Of a stretch of 64,000 nt of DNA, positions 63,374 through 64,000 are shown one piece after another (the first letter of the stretch is position 1; every line of letters starts with the position of its first letter). The DNA comes from Arthrobacter sp. SLBN-112 (lineage in GTDB: Bacteria > Actinomycetota > Actinomycetes > Actinomycetales > Micrococcaceae): NCBI RefSeq assembly GCF_030944625.1, contig NZ_JAUSXY010000001.1:2232001-2296000 (forward strand), given 5' to 3'. The position numbers and the translations under genes were made by a program. The notes under the pieces are model-generated. The model saw only the letters and a program-made list of their open reading frames with translations. It had not been told where the DNA came from and did no database searches.

Positions 63374-64000
63374 ATGGGTAGTTCTCCGGCGAAGGCCGGC
63401 GCCGCGCTGGTGGTTGGCGGCGGCATTTCCGGCCTCCTGTCCGCCCGGGAACTGGCCACAGCCGGCCATGACGTGACCGTCCTTGAGGCTGGTGACTCCT
63501 GGGGAGGCTGCGTGGGCAGCCACACCGTAGCCGGCCTTACGCTGGACAGCGGCGCCGAGTCCTTCGCCACCAGGTCCGACGCCGTAGCCCGCCTTTCCGC
63601 CGAACTGGGCCTTGGCGGACGAATCGTTCCCCCACGTCCGGGTGGTGCTTGGGTCCAGCTTCCCGACGGGCCCCGCGAATTGCCCAAGACCGGTGTCCTG
63701 GGCATCCCGGCCAATCCCTGGGATCCGGAAGTCCGGCGCACACTCGGCACCCTGGGCTCGCTGCGAGCCTCCCTGGACCGGCTCCTGCCGGCATCGGTGG
63801 GCGCCGGTGCCGGCGTGACCAGCGTCGCTGCCCTCGTCCGGGCGCGGATGGGTGCGCGGGTGCTCGAACGCCTGGTTTCGCCCGTGGTAGGTGGTGTCCA
63901 CTCCGCGGACCCCGGGCTGCTCGACGTCGACATGGTGGCGCCGGGCCTCCGTGCCGGGCTGCGGAAACACGGTTCCCTCGCTGCCGCGGTAGCAGCGCAG
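63374..64000 (+). CDS. hemY: Coproporphyrinogen/protoporphyrinogen oxidase, partial (5' end)
   Basis: Starts ATG 63374 (MGSSPAKAGAALVVGGGISG) and runs off the window end with no stop. Dinucleotide motif VVGGGISGLLSARELA, then EAGDSWGG and the HemY-type GAESFATR. FAD-dependent oxidase of the actinobacterial coproporphyrin-dependent haem pathway; about 209 residues visible. Four bases after hemE, so coexpressed. Confidence 0.9.
   Translation, partial: MGSSPAKAGAALVVGGGISGLLSARELATAGHDVTVLEAGDSWGGCVGSHTVAGLTLDSGAESFATRSDAVARLSAELGLGGRIVPPRPGGAWVQLPDGPRELPKTGVLGIPANPWDPEVRRTLGTLGSLRASLDRLLPASVGAGAGVTSVAALVRARMGARVLERLVSPVVGGVHSADPGLLDVDMVAPGLRAGLRKHGSLAAAVAAQ

Overview
The window is about 64 kb of high-GC chromosome from an actinobacterium, most likely Arthrobacter sensu lato (Micrococcaceae, for example Pseudarthrobacter). 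Supporting evidence is the dense, GC-rich coding, the many GTG starts, the protein families (DUF3107, DUF3117, DUF3090, SCO1664 family, MSMEG_4193-type phosphatase, MoeZ, the succinylase DAP branch) and a gene order that follows Mycobacterium tuberculosis in long blocks (ispH-ychF, typA, fdx-dapC, dapD/dapE, LOG-DivIVA-DUF3117, O-methyltransferase/sigE/anti-sigma/tatB/mrp/DUF1003/MgtE-like, RhlE/DUF3107/TetR/MoeZ). The synteny is recalled, not computed. No tRNA, rRNA, CRISPR array, integrase, transposase or plasmid/phage gene was seen.

Layout. 0-4.5 kb: membrane protein, ispH, rmuC, ychF. 4.45-13.05 kb: accessory block. The last nine codons of ychF are written in atypical AT-rich codons. A normal GC-rich copy of the same 3' end (same peptide plus TAG) lies 6.3 kb away at 10772-10799, and a third copy of its first 19 bp lies at 13031-13049. 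Between copies 1 and 2 are a benzaldehyde/vanillin-type aldehyde dehydrogenase, a carotenoid-oxygenase-family double-bond cleaver, a vanillyl-alcohol/eugenol-oxidase-type flavoprotein and a PucR-type regulator, which together look like an aromatic side-chain catabolic cassette. Between copies 2 and 3 is a three-gene phosphatase/DUF3090/SCO1664 operon. I read this as serial insertion of two islets at the 3' end of ychF.

13-21 kb: DUF1272 protein and a peptide-type ABC importer (two binding proteins, two permeases, fused double ATPase). 21-29 kb: SGNH lipoprotein, typA, AbiEi/DUF559-like protein, ferredoxin, dapC, citrate synthase, galE. 29-38 kb: TetR, a lysozyme-fold membrane protein, divergent dapD and dapE, and a glutamate-type ABC importer operon. 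37-48 kb: LOG, DivIVA-like, PIG-V-like, DUF3117, O-methyltransferase, sigE with its anti-sigma factor, tatB, mrp, DUF1003, MgtE-like and YflT-like genes. 48-54.9 kb: aminopeptidase P, PHP phosphoesterase, orphan DNA methyltransferase, DEAD-box helicase, RNB-domain RNase. 54.9-60.7 kb: thiamine genes thiE and thiOSG with a TPP riboswitch, DUF3107, TetR, moeZ. 60.8-64 kb: haem genes hemA, hemE and the start of hemY.

Four genes (PucR regulator, permease, RNB RNase, thiO) are each broken by exactly one surplus base. In three of them it sits in a C/G run and in thiO in a short CT repeat, so sequencing or assembly error is the simplest explanation. Each reads through in full if one base is removed.
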